A stretch of 64,000 nucleotides of DNA from Sulfurimonas hongkongensis (GTDB lineage Bacteria; Campylobacterota; Campylobacteria; Campylobacterales; Sulfurimonadaceae): assembly GCF_000445475.1 (NCBI RefSeq), contig NZ_AUPZ01000013.1, positions 124,001 to 188,000 on the forward strand, written 5' to 3'. Positions 16,391 to 25,421 of this stretch are shown here, one piece after another. The position numbers and the translations under genes are program-made. Each line of letters opens with the position of its first letter. Positions within the stretch are counted from its first letter, which is position 1. The notes below the pieces were generated by a model that was given only the letters and a program-made list of their open reading frames with translations, made no database searches and had not been told where the DNA came from.

Positions 16391-17959
16391 CTACTTAGCA
16401 TACTCTACAGCACGACTCTCTCTGATAACATTTACCTTTATTTCTCCGGGATATTGTACCTTCTCTTCTATCTCTTTTGCAATCTCTTTTGAGATAAGCA
16501 CAGACTCATCATCATTGACTAAGGTAGCATTTACAATGACTCTTACTTCACGACCTGCATTTATTGCATATGCTTGTCTAACTCCAGAAAATCCTGATGC
16601 TATCTCCTCTATAAGAGTAACTCTTTTTAGAAAACTCTCTAAAACTTCTCGTCTAGCTCCTGGTCTTGCAGCTGAGAGTGCATCTGCTGCACAAACTGCC
16701 GCACACTCTATAGAGTTCATATCTTCATATCCATGATGGGCATAAATAGCATTTATAACCACACTATGTTCATTGTAGCGGTTACAAACTTCAACACCTA
16801 AGTCAACATGATTTCCATCACACTCATGGGTTAAAGATTTTCCAATATCATGAAGCAAGCCTGCTCTTTTTGCAAGTCTTGCATCTCCGCCCATCTCTGA
16901 TGTCATAATCCCAGCCAAGTGTGCCACTTCTATAGTATGTGCTAGTGCATTTTGTCCATAACTAGCTCTATATCTTAGCTTTCCGATCAGTTTAATCAGT
17001 TCAGGGTGCATAGCTCCTACATCCATATCAGAGATAAGCTCTTCACCTTCACTTAGTATTTTGTCTTCAAACTCTTCTGAGACTTTTTCAAAAATCTCTT
17101 CTATTCTAGCTGGCTGAATCCTTCCATCTTCTATAAGAAGTTGTAGTGTTTTTGTTGCTATTGCTCTGCGGTATAGGTTAAAACTACTAACTAAAATAGC
17201 ATTTGGTGTATCATCTATAATAATATCAACACCAAGAAGCATCTCCAACGCTTTTATATTTCTGCCCTCTTTTCCTATGATGCGACCTTTTAGTTCATCA
17301 TCTTCTAAGTGAACAAGATTAGTGAGCCTCTCTGATGCAAACTCACCTGCAAACCTACTTGTAGCTTGAGCTAAAATATAATTTGCTTTTTTCTTAGCCT
17401 CAACTTTTGCTTCATTTTCATAGCGTCTAACTATATGCGCAACATCGGCACGACTCTTCTCTTCTATACTCTCTAGTAAAACCTTTTTAGCTTCATTTTG
17501 AGTCATTCCTGCACTATTTTCTATAGCATGAAGTGCTTCATCAATCTTCTCTTCATACCGCTTCTTTAGTGCCTCTAGTGACTTTTCATTTCTATCTAAG
17601 TCTATCTTTTTGGCCTCTAAAACTCTTACCTCATCACGAAGTCTTTTCTCTTCATTTTGTTTATATCTCTTAAAACTCTGTTCTTTTTTTATAACATCAT
17701 CTTCTCGTTGAGCCAAGTGAGCTTTTGCTCGCTCTTTTGCACTATCAAACTCTTTTTTAGCTTCAAACTCAATCTCTTTAGCTCTTAAGTTTGACTTATG
17801 TAGAAGGTGCTGCGCTTCATTTTCTATAGCACCAGCTTTTGCTTTTGCTTTATCAACAAAAATATCAAAGTTTGCATGAGTAATTTTCTTAGAGATAAAA
17901 AAACCAAAAAGACCACTTATAGTGGCAACGGAGCCACCTATTAGTATCTCATTAAACAT
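16391..17959 (-). CDS. rny: Ribonuclease Y
   Basis: Membrane-anchored endoribonuclease that starts mRNA decay. The order is: one N-terminal membrane helix (residues 5-23), a long charged coiled coil to about 190, a KH RNA-binding domain with GRIIGKEGRNIKALE, then an HD domain with the metal pair in GLLHDIGKSLTHE and further histidines in YAHHGYEDM. Length 522 is normal. Start ATG at 17959 follows CAGGAAAA. The formyl-THF cyclo-ligase gene lies 16 bases upstream, an order also known in C. jejuni (Cj1208-Cj1209). Confidence 0.97.
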   Translation of the reverse strand: MFNEILIGGSVATISGLFGFFISKKITHANFDIFVDKAKAKAGAIENEAQHLLHKSNLRAKEIEFEAKKEFDSAKERAKAHLAQREDDVIKKEQSFKRYKQNEEKRLRDEVRVLEAKKIDLDRNEKSLEALKKRYEEKIDEALHAIENSAGMTQNEAKKVLLESIEEKSRADVAHIVRRYENEAKVEAKKKANYILAQATSRFAGEFASERLTNLVHLEDDELKGRIIGKEGRNIKALEMLLGVDIIIDDTPNAILVSSFNLYRRAIATKTLQLLIEDGRIQPARIEEIFEKVSEEFEDKILSEGEELISDMDVGAMHPELIKLIGKLRYRASYGQNALAHTIEVAHLAGIMTSEMGGDARLAKRAGLLHDIGKSLTHECDGNHVDLGVEVCNRYNEHSVVINAIYAHHGYEDMNSIECAAVCAADALSAARPGARREVLESFLKRVTLIEEIASGFSGVRQAYAINAGREVRVIVNATLVNDDESVLISKEIAKEIEEKVQYPGEIKVNVIRESRAVEYAK

Positions 17960-17975
17960 TTTTTTTCCTGTTCTT

Positions 17976-18536
17976 TTAGCCCCTAGTTCTCCGTCTTTTT
18001 ATAATTTTTGGCGTTAATAGTAAATCACATGCAATGTCATATTCATCACATATAAACTCTTTTGTAAAACAAATGTCTGGTTGCACAAAGATAGTATATG
18101 GTTTCTTTTTTAACTTTTCAAAAAAACGATCATACATCCCTTTTCCAAAACCTATTCTTTGTAAGTTACCATCAACCCCAACCGCAGGTACTATGGCTAT
18201 ATCAATTTTATTTATATTTCTTAGTGTATTTCCCGCTTCGTAAATACCAAAATTCTTTCTCTTTAGCGGTAATCTAAATGGTACTACTTTAAAACTTTTA
18301 TCTTGCATAAATGGCACATAAACATCACAAACTTTACGAACTCTTAAGAGTGTTTTTCTTATATCTGCTTCAAATTCAAGTGGATAGTAAAACAAAATTG
18401 ACTTCGGTTTTAGTCTCTTTATCTCTTTTAATAGTCGTTTATTTATTATTGCATCCCTATAGTATCTATTTGACCTTGGGGCATTCTTCATCTTTTTGAT
18501 ACAATTTTGTCTAAAAGTTGATTTTGTAAGACACAT
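17976..18536 (-). CDS. 5-formyltetrahydrofolate cyclo-ligase
   Basis: ATP-dependent conversion of 5-formyl-THF to 5,10-methenyl-THF. The 186-residue protein has the conserved FGKGMYDRFFEKLKKKPYT segment (normally GxGxGYYDR), IVPAVGVDGNLQRIGFGKG and the N-terminal basic helix KSTFRQNC. The glycine-rich loop is somewhat divergent, MYDR instead of YYDR. The start at 18536 (MCLTKSTFRQ) fits the family better than an in-frame ATG at 18593. Divergent from the TlpA lipoprotein gene, with about 60 bases between for both promoters. Confidence 0.88.
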   Translation of the reverse strand: MCLTKSTFRQNCIKKMKNAPRSNRYYRDAIINKRLLKEIKRLKPKSILFYYPLEFEADIRKTLLRVRKVCDVYVPFMQDKSFKVVPFRLPLKRKNFGIYEAGNTLRNINKIDIAIVPAVGVDGNLQRIGFGKGMYDRFFEKLKKKPYTIFVQPDICFTKEFICDEYDIACDLLLTPKIIKRRRTRG

Positions 18537-18598
18537 ATAAAATCTTTCGGTTATAATTTCGTATATTTTACAATAATAATTCAACAAAGGCACTATAA

Positions 18599-19171
18599 AT
18601 GTTTAAAAAAACTATCACCTCACTTCTTTTAACATCAGCACTCTTTTTCGTTGCATGTAGCGATGATAAAACTAAAAGCGATGAAATAGCTAAAGATGCA
18701 AACAGTCTAATTTCAAAAAATGAGTTTGTTTTAACTGCACTTGACAACAAACAGTATGTTGTAAAAAAGGAGGGTTCTGACTTTATTCTAAAGGGTGCAG
18801 AGGGCAAAGTTGTTCTTTTTGATATTTTTGCTACTTGGTGTCCACCATGTCGTGGAGCTGCGACTCATCTAACCTCACTTCAAGAAAAGTATAAAGATGA
18901 CCTTATTGTTATTGGCATCTCTATAGAAGAGGCAATAGAAAACTCTAAGCTACTAGACTTTAGAAATGAATACAACGCAAACTATACTCTTGTAAACTCT
19001 GATCAAAATCGCCGCTTAGCTGACACTATAGTAAATGAACTAAAGCTTGGAGATAGATACCCAATCCCTGTGATGGCACTATATAAAGATGGTAAATATA
19101 TAAATCATTTCATAGGCTCAATAGAAGAAGAACTTATAGAGAGCGATATCAAACTTGCTATAAATAAGTAA
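18599..19171 (+). CDS. TlpA/ResA-like thioredoxin lipoprotein
   Basis: A 190-residue lipoprotein: signal peptide with lipobox FVAC (C20), a short linker, and a thioredoxin domain with ATWCPPCRG (C81, C84) and a late YPIPVMALY segment containing the cis-proline. TlpA/ResA proteins reduce disulfides outside the inner membrane, often for cytochrome c maturation; that use is plausible in a genome rich in c-type haem proteins but is inference. The following ftsY starts 12 bases downstream. Similar lipoprotein-ftsY-radA order is known in C. jejuni (Cj1207c-Cj1205c). Confidence 0.9.
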   Translation: MFKKTITSLLLTSALFFVACSDDKTKSDEIAKDANSLISKNEFVLTALDNKQYVVKKEGSDFILKGAEGKVVLFDIFATWCPPCRGAATHLTSLQEKYKDDLIVIGISIEEAIENSKLLDFRNEYNANYTLVNSDQNRRLADTIVNELKLGDRYPIPVMALYKDGKYINHFIGSIEEELIESDIKLAINK

Positions 19172-19183
19172 GGATTTAAAAAG

Positions 19184-20065
19184 ATGTTTGGCTTTATCAA
19201 GAACTCTCTATCTAAGACTGCTGATGCCATAAAAAGCGTAGTACCAAAGAAAAAATTAACTTTTTCAAAAGATGAGATAGAAGATATTTTGCTTGAAGCT
19301 GATGTTGAGTACGAGCTAATAGAGAAAATTCTAAATGAAACCTATCAAGAGAAAATAACAAGAGATATACTCCGCTCAAAACTCCTAGCAACCCTTGCAT
19401 ACACAAGTTACAAAGAGCCAGAATTTACGGCTCCTTTTGTTGAACTTATAGTTGGAGTAAATGGTGCAGGAAAAACAACAACCATCTCAAAGCTAGCCCT
19501 TAAATACAAAAACGAAGGCAAAAAAGTTATCCTCGGTGCTGGTGATACTTTTCGTGCAGCTGCGATTGAACAACTAACTCTTTGGGCAAAAAAGATAGGT
19601 GTTTCTATAGTTGCATCTGCTCAAGGGCATGATTCTTCGGCAGTAGCCTACGACACTATAGACTCTGCAAAGTCCAAAAATTTTGACAATGTTATCATCG
19701 ATACAGCGGGGAGACTTCACACTCAAACAAACCTGGCAAATGAGCTTAAAAAGATAAAAAGAATCTGCGATAAAGCTCACCCTTCTTCGCCGCATAGAAC
19801 CATCTTAGTGCTTGATGGAACGCAAGGAAACTCCGCTATTTCACAAGCAAAAGCGTTTAATGAGATGATAGGCGTAGATGGCATCATCATCACAAAGCTA
19901 GATGGAACAGCAAAAGGTGGCTCTGTTTTCTCCATAGCTTATGCACTAGAACTTCCTATTTTGTTTGTTGGAACTGGTGAGAAGAGTGAAGATTTCATTC
20001 CATTTGACAAGTATGAGTTTGTAGATACTCTTTTAGATGCTATTTTTGTAGAAGAAACTGCATAG
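19184..20065 (+). CDS. ftsY: Signal recognition particle receptor FtsY
   Basis: SRP receptor GTPase that docks ribosome-nascent chain complexes at the membrane translocon. The 293-residue protein has the helical N domain (about 1-85) and the G domain with [15 protein letters not shown] (P-loop), [41 protein letters not shown] and [11 protein letters not shown]. The acidic A domain of E. coli FtsY is absent, as in many epsilonproteobacteria; a short basic amphipathic N-terminus may bind the membrane instead. Its last codons form part of a terminator-like hairpin. Confidence 0.97.
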   Translation: MFGFIKNSLSKTADAIKSVVPKKKLTFSKDEIEDILLEADVEYELIEKILNETYQEKITRDILRSKLLATLAYTSYKEPEFTAPFVELIVGVNGAGKTTTISKLALKYKNEGKKVILGAGDTFRAAAIEQLTLWAKKIGVSIVASAQGHDSSAVAYDTIDSAKSKNFDNVIIDTAGRLHTQTNLANELKKIKRICDKAHPSSPHRTILVLDGTQGNSAISQAKAFNEMIGVDGIIITKLDGTAKGGSVFSIAYALELPILFVGTGEKSEDFIPFDKYEFVDTLLDAIFVEETA

Positions 20066-20077
20066 TTTCTTCTTTTA
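20050..20077 (+). terminator. Rho-independent terminator at the end of ftsY
   Basis: AGAAGAAACT (20050-20059), loop GCAT, AGTTTCTTCT (20064-20073), then TTTA. The ten-base stem is perfect but AT-rich, and it includes the final ftsY codons and stop. It would separate ftsY from radA. Confidence 0.6.
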
Positions 20078-20151
20078 TATGACATTTTGCCATATTTTTA
20101 ACTTCTTTTTTTATTCTTAACTATCATACTTTATCATTATAAAATAAAAGA

Positions 20152-20183
20152 GACACAAGTGTCGTGACAAAGTAAAATTAAGG
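20152..20183 (+). repeat. Palindrome plus recurrent box upstream of radA
   Basis: GACAC-AA-GTGTC (20152-20163) is followed at once by GTGACAAAGTAAAATTAAGG, whose AAGG serves as the radA ribosome binding site. The 17 bases ACAAAGTAAAATTAAGG (20167-20183) are identical to 14692-14708 before the CDF gene. The palindrome differs from GGCAC-AA-GTGCC at 14579 by one paired base change on each arm. Confidence 0.75.
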
Positions 20184-20191
20184 CAATAAAT

Positions 20192-21538
20192 ATGGCTAAA
20201 AAAAAGATTCTCTTTGAGTGTCAACATTGTGGACTAACAACTCCAAAGTGGATGGGAAAATGCACTAACTGTGCTGCGTGGGACTCTTTTGTTGAACTTA
20301 ATGAGCATCAACAAGAGGTTGTAAAGAAAACAAAAACTAGCTCAAATCAAGCTTCAAAAGCTATAAGTATAAACGACATCATAGAAGATGAAGTCTATAG
20401 ATATAGCTCTTTAGATATTGAGCTTGATGGTGTTTTAGGTGGCGGAATAGTTCCAGGCTCACTTACTCTCATCGGAGGAAGTCCGGGAGTTGGTAAGTCT
20501 ACCCTACTTCTAAAGATAGCCTCAAATATTGCGTCTTGTTCTAAAAATGTTCTCTATGTAACAGGAGAAGAGTCAGCCTCGCAAATAAAACTGCGTGCAA
20601 ATCGTTTAAAATCAAATGAAAACACCCTTTATCTTCTTAGTGAGATTAGATTAGAGCAGATTTTGCTTGAACTCGAACATAGAGCTTATGAGTTTCTTAT
20701 CATCGACTCCATCCAAACCATCTACTCTGAAAATATCACTTCGGCACCCGGTTCAGTAACACAAGTAAGGCAAATTACTTTTGAACTTATGAGAGTAGCA
20801 AAAGAGAAGGATATTGCGATTTTCATCATTGGCCACATCACAAAGGAGGGCTCAATTGCAGGTCCTAGGGTATTAGAGCATATGGTCGATACTGTGCTTT
20901 ATTTTGAAGGTGATTCATCTCAAGAGCTACGCATCCTAAGAGGTTTTAAAAACCGCTTTGGACCAACAAGTGAGATAGGTGTTTTTGAGATGAGAGGTGA
21001 TGGCTTAGTATCAGCTACTGATGTGGCATCTAGGTTTTTTAACCGAAATTCCCAGCAAGCGGGCTCAGCTTTGACTGTAGTTATGGAAGGCTCACGCCCT
21101 ATCATACTTGAAGTCCAAGCCCTTGTCTCTGAATCACATACTCCAAACTCAAAAAGACAAGCCACAGGATTTGATACTAACAGATTAAATATGCTCTTAG
21201 CACTTCTAGAGAGAAAGCTAGAGATCCCACTCTCTGGTTATGATGTTTTTATAAATATAACTGGAGGTATAAAGATAAGTGAGACTAGTGCAGATTTAGC
21301 AGTCTTAGCTGCCATCATCAGTAGTTTCAAAAATCGTGCGATATCAAAAGAGACTGTGTTTATTGGAGAGGTCTCACTAGTGGGAGATGTAAGGGATGTT
21401 TATGGTCTTGATGTAAGATTAAAAGAGGCTAAAATGCAAAATATCACAAAAGCATTAGTAGCAAAAAAACCTCTTGAGAAGAGTAGCCTCAAAGTTTTTA
21501 TAGTAGATGAAGTAACAAAACTTATAGAATGGTATTGA
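20192..21538 (+). CDS. radA: DNA repair protein RadA
   Basis: RadA is a RecA-related ATPase that drives branch migration during recombinational repair and natural transformation. The 448-residue protein shows the N-terminal zinc finger (CQHCG, then CTNC), Walker A GGSPGVGKSTLL, the RadA-specific KNRFG and a Lon-protease-like C-terminal domain (about 290-448, with NITGGIKISETSADLAVLAA). It follows the ftsY terminator by 120 bases and has its own ribosome binding site within the recurrent box. Length is normal. Confidence 0.97.
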   Translation: MAKKKILFECQHCGLTTPKWMGKCTNCAAWDSFVELNEHQQEVVKKTKTSSNQASKAISINDIIEDEVYRYSSLDIELDGVLGGGIVPGSLTLIGGSPGVGKSTLLLKIASNIASCSKNVLYVTGEESASQIKLRANRLKSNENTLYLLSEIRLEQILLELEHRAYEFLIIDSIQTIYSENITSAPGSVTQVRQITFELMRVAKEKDIAIFIIGHITKEGSIAGPRVLEHMVDTVLYFEGDSSQELRILRGFKNRFGPTSEIGVFEMRGDGLVSATDVASRFFNRNSQQAGSALTVVMEGSRPIILEVQALVSESHTPNSKRQATGFDTNRLNMLLALLERKLEIPLSGYDVFINITGGIKISETSADLAVLAAIISSFKNRAISKETVFIGEVSLVGDVRDVYGLDVRLKEAKMQNITKALVAKKPLEKSSLKVFIVDEVTKLIEWY

Positions 21539-21609
21539 TTTTTAGCTTGTTGATAGATTTTTAAAACTATATTGACTATAATTTCAAGACATATATATAA
21601 AGGATATCG

Positions 21610-21870
21610 ATGATAGATGCTGAATTCAGAAGCGAAGAGAGATTTTCTAGGCTATCATTGGCTTATAAGGGCAATGAAGAGAAAGAGCAGGTAAACTACT
21701 GTGTTGCAAATATAATTAAAAAACATAAAAAACAACCTGAAACTTACACTACAAGTATCTCTGGAGGGAGAGAAGTTTTAGTAATAGAATACCATGATGA
21801 TAATAATCGTGAAGCTGGGAGTATCTTTGAAGAGATAATAAAAGCTTTAGAGATTACAAAGTGTATTTGA
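21610..21870 (+). CDS. Small protein of unknown function
   Basis: An 86-residue cytosolic protein with no signal peptide, membrane segment or motif that I recognise. It is mixed alpha/beta in appearance: charged helices (SEERFSRLSLAYKG, EEIIKALEITKCI) flank a strand-rich middle (TYTTSISGGREVLVIEYHDD). A good ribosome binding site (AAAGGAT) precedes ATG 21610 and the gene ends three bases before carbonic anhydrase, so it is very likely real and co-transcribed with it. Confidence 0.65.
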   Translation: MIDAEFRSEERFSRLSLAYKGNEEKEQVNYCVANIIKKHKKQPETYTTSISGGREVLVIEYHDDNNREAGSIFEEIIKALEITKCI

Positions 21871-21873
21871 TAG

Positions 21874-22527
21874 ATGAACTTAGAAGAGCATGCCCATGGC
21901 AACGAACTTTTCAAGGAATATTTTAAAGAAAACAAAGAGTCACTACTAAAATTAGTTACAAGCGGACAGAGCCCAAAAGCTCTTTTTATTGGCTGTTCTG
22001 ACTCTAGAGTAATCCCAGACTTGATGATTCAATCAGATCCTGGAGACTTGTTTGTTATCAGAAATGTAGGAAACTTTGTTCCTCCATACAAGCCTGATGA
22101 AGATTATCACGCCACCGCCTCTGGCATTGAGTATGCGGTTGGCGTTTTAAATGTTAAAAAGATTATTATCTGTGGGCACACTCATTGTGGAGCCATCAGC
22201 AGTCTGTATAAAGAGATAAATGATCCATCTCTGATCCATACGAAAAAATGGCTTGAACTTGGAAAGAGTGCCAAAATGAATGCGATACTAAGCCTTGGCA
22301 CTAATGCCGACAAAAAACAGCTTTATAGACTTACAGAAAAACTCTCCGTTATGAAACAGTTAGAAAATCTTTTAACATATCCATTAGTAAAAAAAGCTTT
22401 TGAAGCATCAGAACTCTCTATTCATGGGTGGCTTTATGATATAGAAACTGGAGAAATAAAATACTACAATGCAGAAGCATATGAGTTTTTACCTCTAAAA
22501 GATTTAAACAATAGTAATGATAATTAA
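21874..22527 (+). CDS. Beta-class carbonic anhydrase
   Basis: Zinc enzyme interconverting CO2 and bicarbonate. The 217-residue protein has the beta-class zinc ligands and catalytic dyad: CSDSRV (Cys, Asp, Arg) and CGHTHCGAI (His, Cys). No signal peptide, so it is cytosolic. In a CO2-fixing (reverse TCA) or capnophilic relative it would supply bicarbonate or CO2 to carboxylases; that link is inference. The start is ATG 21874, with little ribosome-binding sequence, consistent with coupling to the preceding 86-residue gene whose stop lies three bases upstream. Confidence 0.95.
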   Translation: MNLEEHAHGNELFKEYFKENKESLLKLVTSGQSPKALFIGCSDSRVIPDLMIQSDPGDLFVIRNVGNFVPPYKPDEDYHATASGIEYAVGVLNVKKIIICGHTHCGAISSLYKEINDPSLIHTKKWLELGKSAKMNAILSLGTNADKKQLYRLTEKLSVMKQLENLLTYPLVKKAFEASELSIHGWLYDIETGEIKYYNAEAYEFLPLKDLNNSNDN

Positions 22528-22580
22528 TAATTATTTTTGATATTGCGATATACTAGCAAAATAACTTTTAAGGGAAGAGT

Positions 22581-23126
22581 ATGGCAGAAGAAGAAAACAC
22601 TCAAGATCAAGTTACAGAAAAAAAATCTAGTAATATGTTGATAATAGTTATCATTGTTGTCTTGGTACTGATTATTATCGTTGGTGCTATAGTAGCCTTT
22701 ATGCTTATTGGTGATGATAACGCACCTCTAAACGATAAGGTAGCACCGCAAGCTAGTGAAAAAAGAGCACCACAAACTAGACAAACTTCGAATAATTACA
22801 GTGACTCAAGAAAATTAGATGATATAGGTATTTTATACCCACTAGACACATTTACAGTAAACTTAAAGAGCGACTCAGGCCGCAGATACCTCAAAGTTAC
22901 GATGTCACTAGAGTTAGAAGGCAAAGAGCTAAGCATAGAGTTGGACAACAAATCTCCAGTTATAAGAGATAGAGTCATTAGAATACTAACATCAAAGTCA
23001 TTAGAAGAGATCTCTTCTAAAAAGGGCAAGCAAAAAATAAGTGACCAAATTATGGATACACTAAATGCAATGATTTCAGATGGTCGCATTAAAGGTATCT
23101 ACTTTACTGAGTTTGTAGTTCAGTAA
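22581..23126 (+). CDS. fliL: Flagellar basal body-associated protein FliL
   Basis: A 181-residue single-pass inner-membrane protein. A short acidic cytoplasmic tail precedes a strong membrane helix (about 19-43), a proline/serine-rich linker and a periplasmic FliL domain with YPLDTFTVNL, YLKVTMSLELEG and ILTSKSLEEISSKKGK. FliL rings surround the stators and modulate motor output. No other flagellar gene adjoins; flgP/flgQ/flgR lie 20 kb away. Ribosome binding site AAGGGAAGAG. Confidence 0.92.
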   Translation: MAEEENTQDQVTEKKSSNMLIIVIIVVLVLIIIVGAIVAFMLIGDDNAPLNDKVAPQASEKRAPQTRQTSNNYSDSRKLDDIGILYPLDTFTVNLKSDSGRRYLKVTMSLELEGKELSIELDNKSPVIRDRVIRILTSKSLEEISSKKGKQKISDQIMDTLNAMISDGRIKGIYFTEFVVQ

Positions 23127-23166
23127 GCAAGCTTTGTTAAAGCTCTGTATTAGGGGCTTATTGTCG

Positions 23167-24360
23167 TTAGGAAAAGTCTAAGCAAAAAATGTTTTCTTCA
23201 TTTTTATGAAAATAGCTCAAGGAAAAGTTGTGCTTATTTATGATTTTGCTGACAATACTAAGACCAAGTCCAAAGCCATCTCTTTGTGAGAGCTCTTGTG
23301 TAAACGGTTCTAGGTAATACTCAAACTCTTTTGAGAGTTTTTTGCCTCTGTTGATAACATATAATTTCTGCTTTGAAGCTCTTATGGTAATTGGCAATTC
23401 GGTGGCATATTTTAGTGCATTATCTAGTAAGTTTTTAATTGCAATTGAGAGATAGTGCAAATCGGCATCTATTTTAAAATCCTCTTCAATTAGGAGTGTG
23501 ATGTTTGACTCCTTCTCTATATATAACTTGCTGAGTGCTTCTGTTATAAGTGTCTCAGCACTAAAAGTTGAGATATTTAGCTCTGTAGAGTTTAGCTTCT
23601 CTAACTCTATTAGCTCACTTGTTAAAACCTCCAAATCTGAGAATATCTTTTCTAACAACTCTTTTTGCTCACTATCTTCTATCTTTTGGATGAGAAATTT
23701 TCCTTTTGCTATTGGAGTTCTTAGCTCATGCCCTATATCTCGCAGTAGCTCCTCCCTGCTTTTTATTAACCCCTCTAGAGATGCTGCCATTGTATTAAAA
23801 GCTTTTGAGAGTGTTCCCATCTCATCATTTGAGACTATATCTATCCTGCTGTTAAAATTTCCGCTTGAGAAATTCTCAATCTTTTTTGTGATTTTTTTAA
23901 GTGGAGAGAGAAGTTTAAGTAGATACAAAAATATTAGGAACAAAACAATTATGTCTAAAAAAATAAGAGCATTTAGCTTTAGTTTGTCATTTATATTCTC
24001 CTCATCCGGAGTCTTGAGCGTATAGTTTTCATCAAGAAAGTTTATCTCTATAATAAACTCATCTTCAAAAGAGGCCTTTTTTATAGAGATAAAACCAAAA
24101 GTGTGTTTTTCATAGTAGAGAAGCTCTCTGTTTTTTTTATCTTGAGCATCAACTCTTTTTAAATCATATTTGTTTATCAGACTCTCGACTCTGTCTTTAT
24201 TGTCAATGTTTTGAAATATCTCGTTTGAAATTTTTAGATATTTATCTTTTATAAGGTCATCTATTCGTTTGGAGTTTATGGTGTCAATCCAAAACCCTAT
24301 AATGCTCATAAGAGTAAAGCTTATTAAAAAGAGTATCGATATTTTTTTAATTATTGACAT
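23167..24360 (-). CDS. Sensor histidine kinase of the cytochrome cluster
   Basis: A 397-residue class I kinase. TM1 (about 8-24) and TM2 (about 128-147) enclose a periplasmic sensor of about 100 residues; then come HAMP, HisKA with the phospho-accepting His in RDIGHELRTPIAKGKF, and HATPase with NLLDNALKYA and GFGLGLSIVSKI. The G1 box appears reduced. The ATG lies one base after the stop of the response regulator gene, so the pair is co-translated. The upstream Spy/CpxP-like gene suggests a CpxA-like envelope sensor governing the cytochrome genes. Signal unknown. Confidence 0.92.
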   Translation of the reverse strand: MSIIKKISILFLISFTLMSIIGFWIDTINSKRIDDLIKDKYLKISNEIFQNIDNKDRVESLINKYDLKRVDAQDKKNRELLYYEKHTFGFISIKKASFEDEFIIEINFLDENYTLKTPDEENINDKLKLNALIFLDIIVLFLIFLYLLKLLSPLKKITKKIENFSSGNFNSRIDIVSNDEMGTLSKAFNTMAASLEGLIKSREELLRDIGHELRTPIAKGKFLIQKIEDSEQKELLEKIFSDLEVLTSELIELEKLNSTELNISTFSAETLITEALSKLYIEKESNITLLIEEDFKIDADLHYLSIAIKNLLDNALKYATELPITIRASKQKLYVINRGKKLSKEFEYYLEPFTQELSQRDGFGLGLSIVSKIINKHNFSLSYFHKNEENIFCLDFS

Positions 24361-24361
24361 A

Positions 24362-25027
24362 TTAGCTCATAAACTTATAGCCAATGCCCCAGACGGACTT
24401 GATATATTTTGGCTCTTTGGGGTCGTCGCCTATCTTGTTTCTTATGTTACTTATGTGGGTATCGATTGTTCTGTTTTTTGTGTTTTCATCTAGCGAGGTT
24501 GCATTTAAAATCTGCTCTCTTGAGGATATTTTATTTCTGTTTTCTACTAAAAATATAAATATTTCAAACTCAATTTTTGTAAACTCGATTGAGTAGTTAT
24601 CTAAAAGAACCTCTCTGTTTGCCTTATCAATAGTAAACTCTCCTATTGTCATTTTGGACTCTAGAGACTTTTTTAGTATATGCTCTATCCTTAAAACTAG
24701 CTCTCTTGGCTCATAAGGCTTTGCCAAATAGTCATCAGCACCCAAATCAAAACCATGTATCTTGTTTCCAATATCTCCTCTTGCAGAAGAGATGATAACC
24801 GGAATATCAGAGATGCTTTTAATACGCTTTAAAACATCAAAGCCGTCAATATAGGGAAGCATTAAATCTAAAATAACAATAGCGTAAGAGCTGCTCTTCT
24901 TAAGCTCCTCTATTGCATCAAGCGGGTGTGCAAAGGCATTGCAGGTAAAGTTGTACTTCTTTAAGTACTCCGCTATCAAACTTTGCATCTGCAGGTCATC
25001 TTCTATAAGCAAAACTCTTCTATTCAA
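24362..25027 (-). CDS. OmpR-family response regulator
   Basis: A 221-residue regulator: receiver domain with acidic pocket LLIEDD and phospho-acceptor D54 in IVILDLMLPYIDG, conserved Lys in YLAKPYEPREL, then a winged-helix DNA-binding domain (about 125-221) ending SVWGIGYKF. The start codon is TTG at 25027, with GGGAG seven bases upstream. The first eight bases overlap the Spy/CpxP-like gene. It likely controls the cytochrome operon upstream, in which it is itself encoded; no binding site was identified. Confidence 0.94.
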   Translation of the reverse strand: MNRRVLLIEDDLQMQSLIAEYLKKYNFTCNAFAHPLDAIEELKKSSSYAIVILDLMLPYIDGFDVLKRIKSISDIPVIISSARGDIGNKIHGFDLGADDYLAKPYEPRELVLRIEHILKKSLESKMTIGEFTIDKANREVLLDNYSIEFTKIEFEIFIFLVENRNKISSREQILNATSLDENTKNRTIDTHISNIRNKIGDDPKEPKYIKSVWGIGYKFMS

Positions 25028-25421
25028 CTCTCCACTCCCACAAATAGTATGAAAATTTTTTCCGCTGTGAGGCTGATAATATAGAGTGAATCTCTTCTAG
25101 AGTGTCAATCTCTAACTCAAGAGCCTCTTGGTGTATATCTTGTGCAATGTTTTCATACTTCTCTTTGTCAAACTTCTTTTCTCTTATAAGCTCTTGAAGC
25201 TCTTTTTCTCTTTTGGCTTTTTTCTTATAAAATTTTTCATACTCTTTTCTATAATCTATCAATATCTCTTTTATCTCTTTATATTGATCTTTGCTGAGGT
25301 TTAGATAGTCTAGATTTTTATAGATATGGTTTTTATTTTGTTTATGTTCATAATCATCTGCCAAAAGTGAAAAGGAGAGAAACAGACTACATAAAAGCAC
25401 GAATATTTTTAATTTTATCAT
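25020..25421 (-). CDS. Spy/CpxP-like periplasmic protein
   Basis: A 133-residue exported protein, very rich in Lys/Glu and helical. The signal peptide (to about FSLLADD) is followed by LSKDQYKEIKEILIDY and, 70 residues later, LSASQRKKF. These two LTxxQ-like repeats are the signature of the Spy/CpxP family of periplasmic chaperones and kinase inhibitors. Start ATG at 25421 has AAGGA ten bases upstream; a TTG at 25427 is also in frame. It overlaps the b561 fusion gene by 35 bases and the regulator by 8. A role in damping the adjacent kinase is inference from CpxP. Confidence 0.8.
   Translation of the reverse strand: MIKLKIFVLLCSLFLSFSLLADDYEHKQNKNHIYKNLDYLNLSKDQYKEIKEILIDYRKEYEKFYKKKAKREKELQELIREKKFDKEKYENIAQDIHQEALELEIDTLEEIHSILSASQRKKFSYYLWEWRVE

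Noticed and set aside
20050-20077. Hairpin as a regulatory element of radA
   Set aside because: It is fused to the ftsY stop and followed by T residues; a terminator explains it better.
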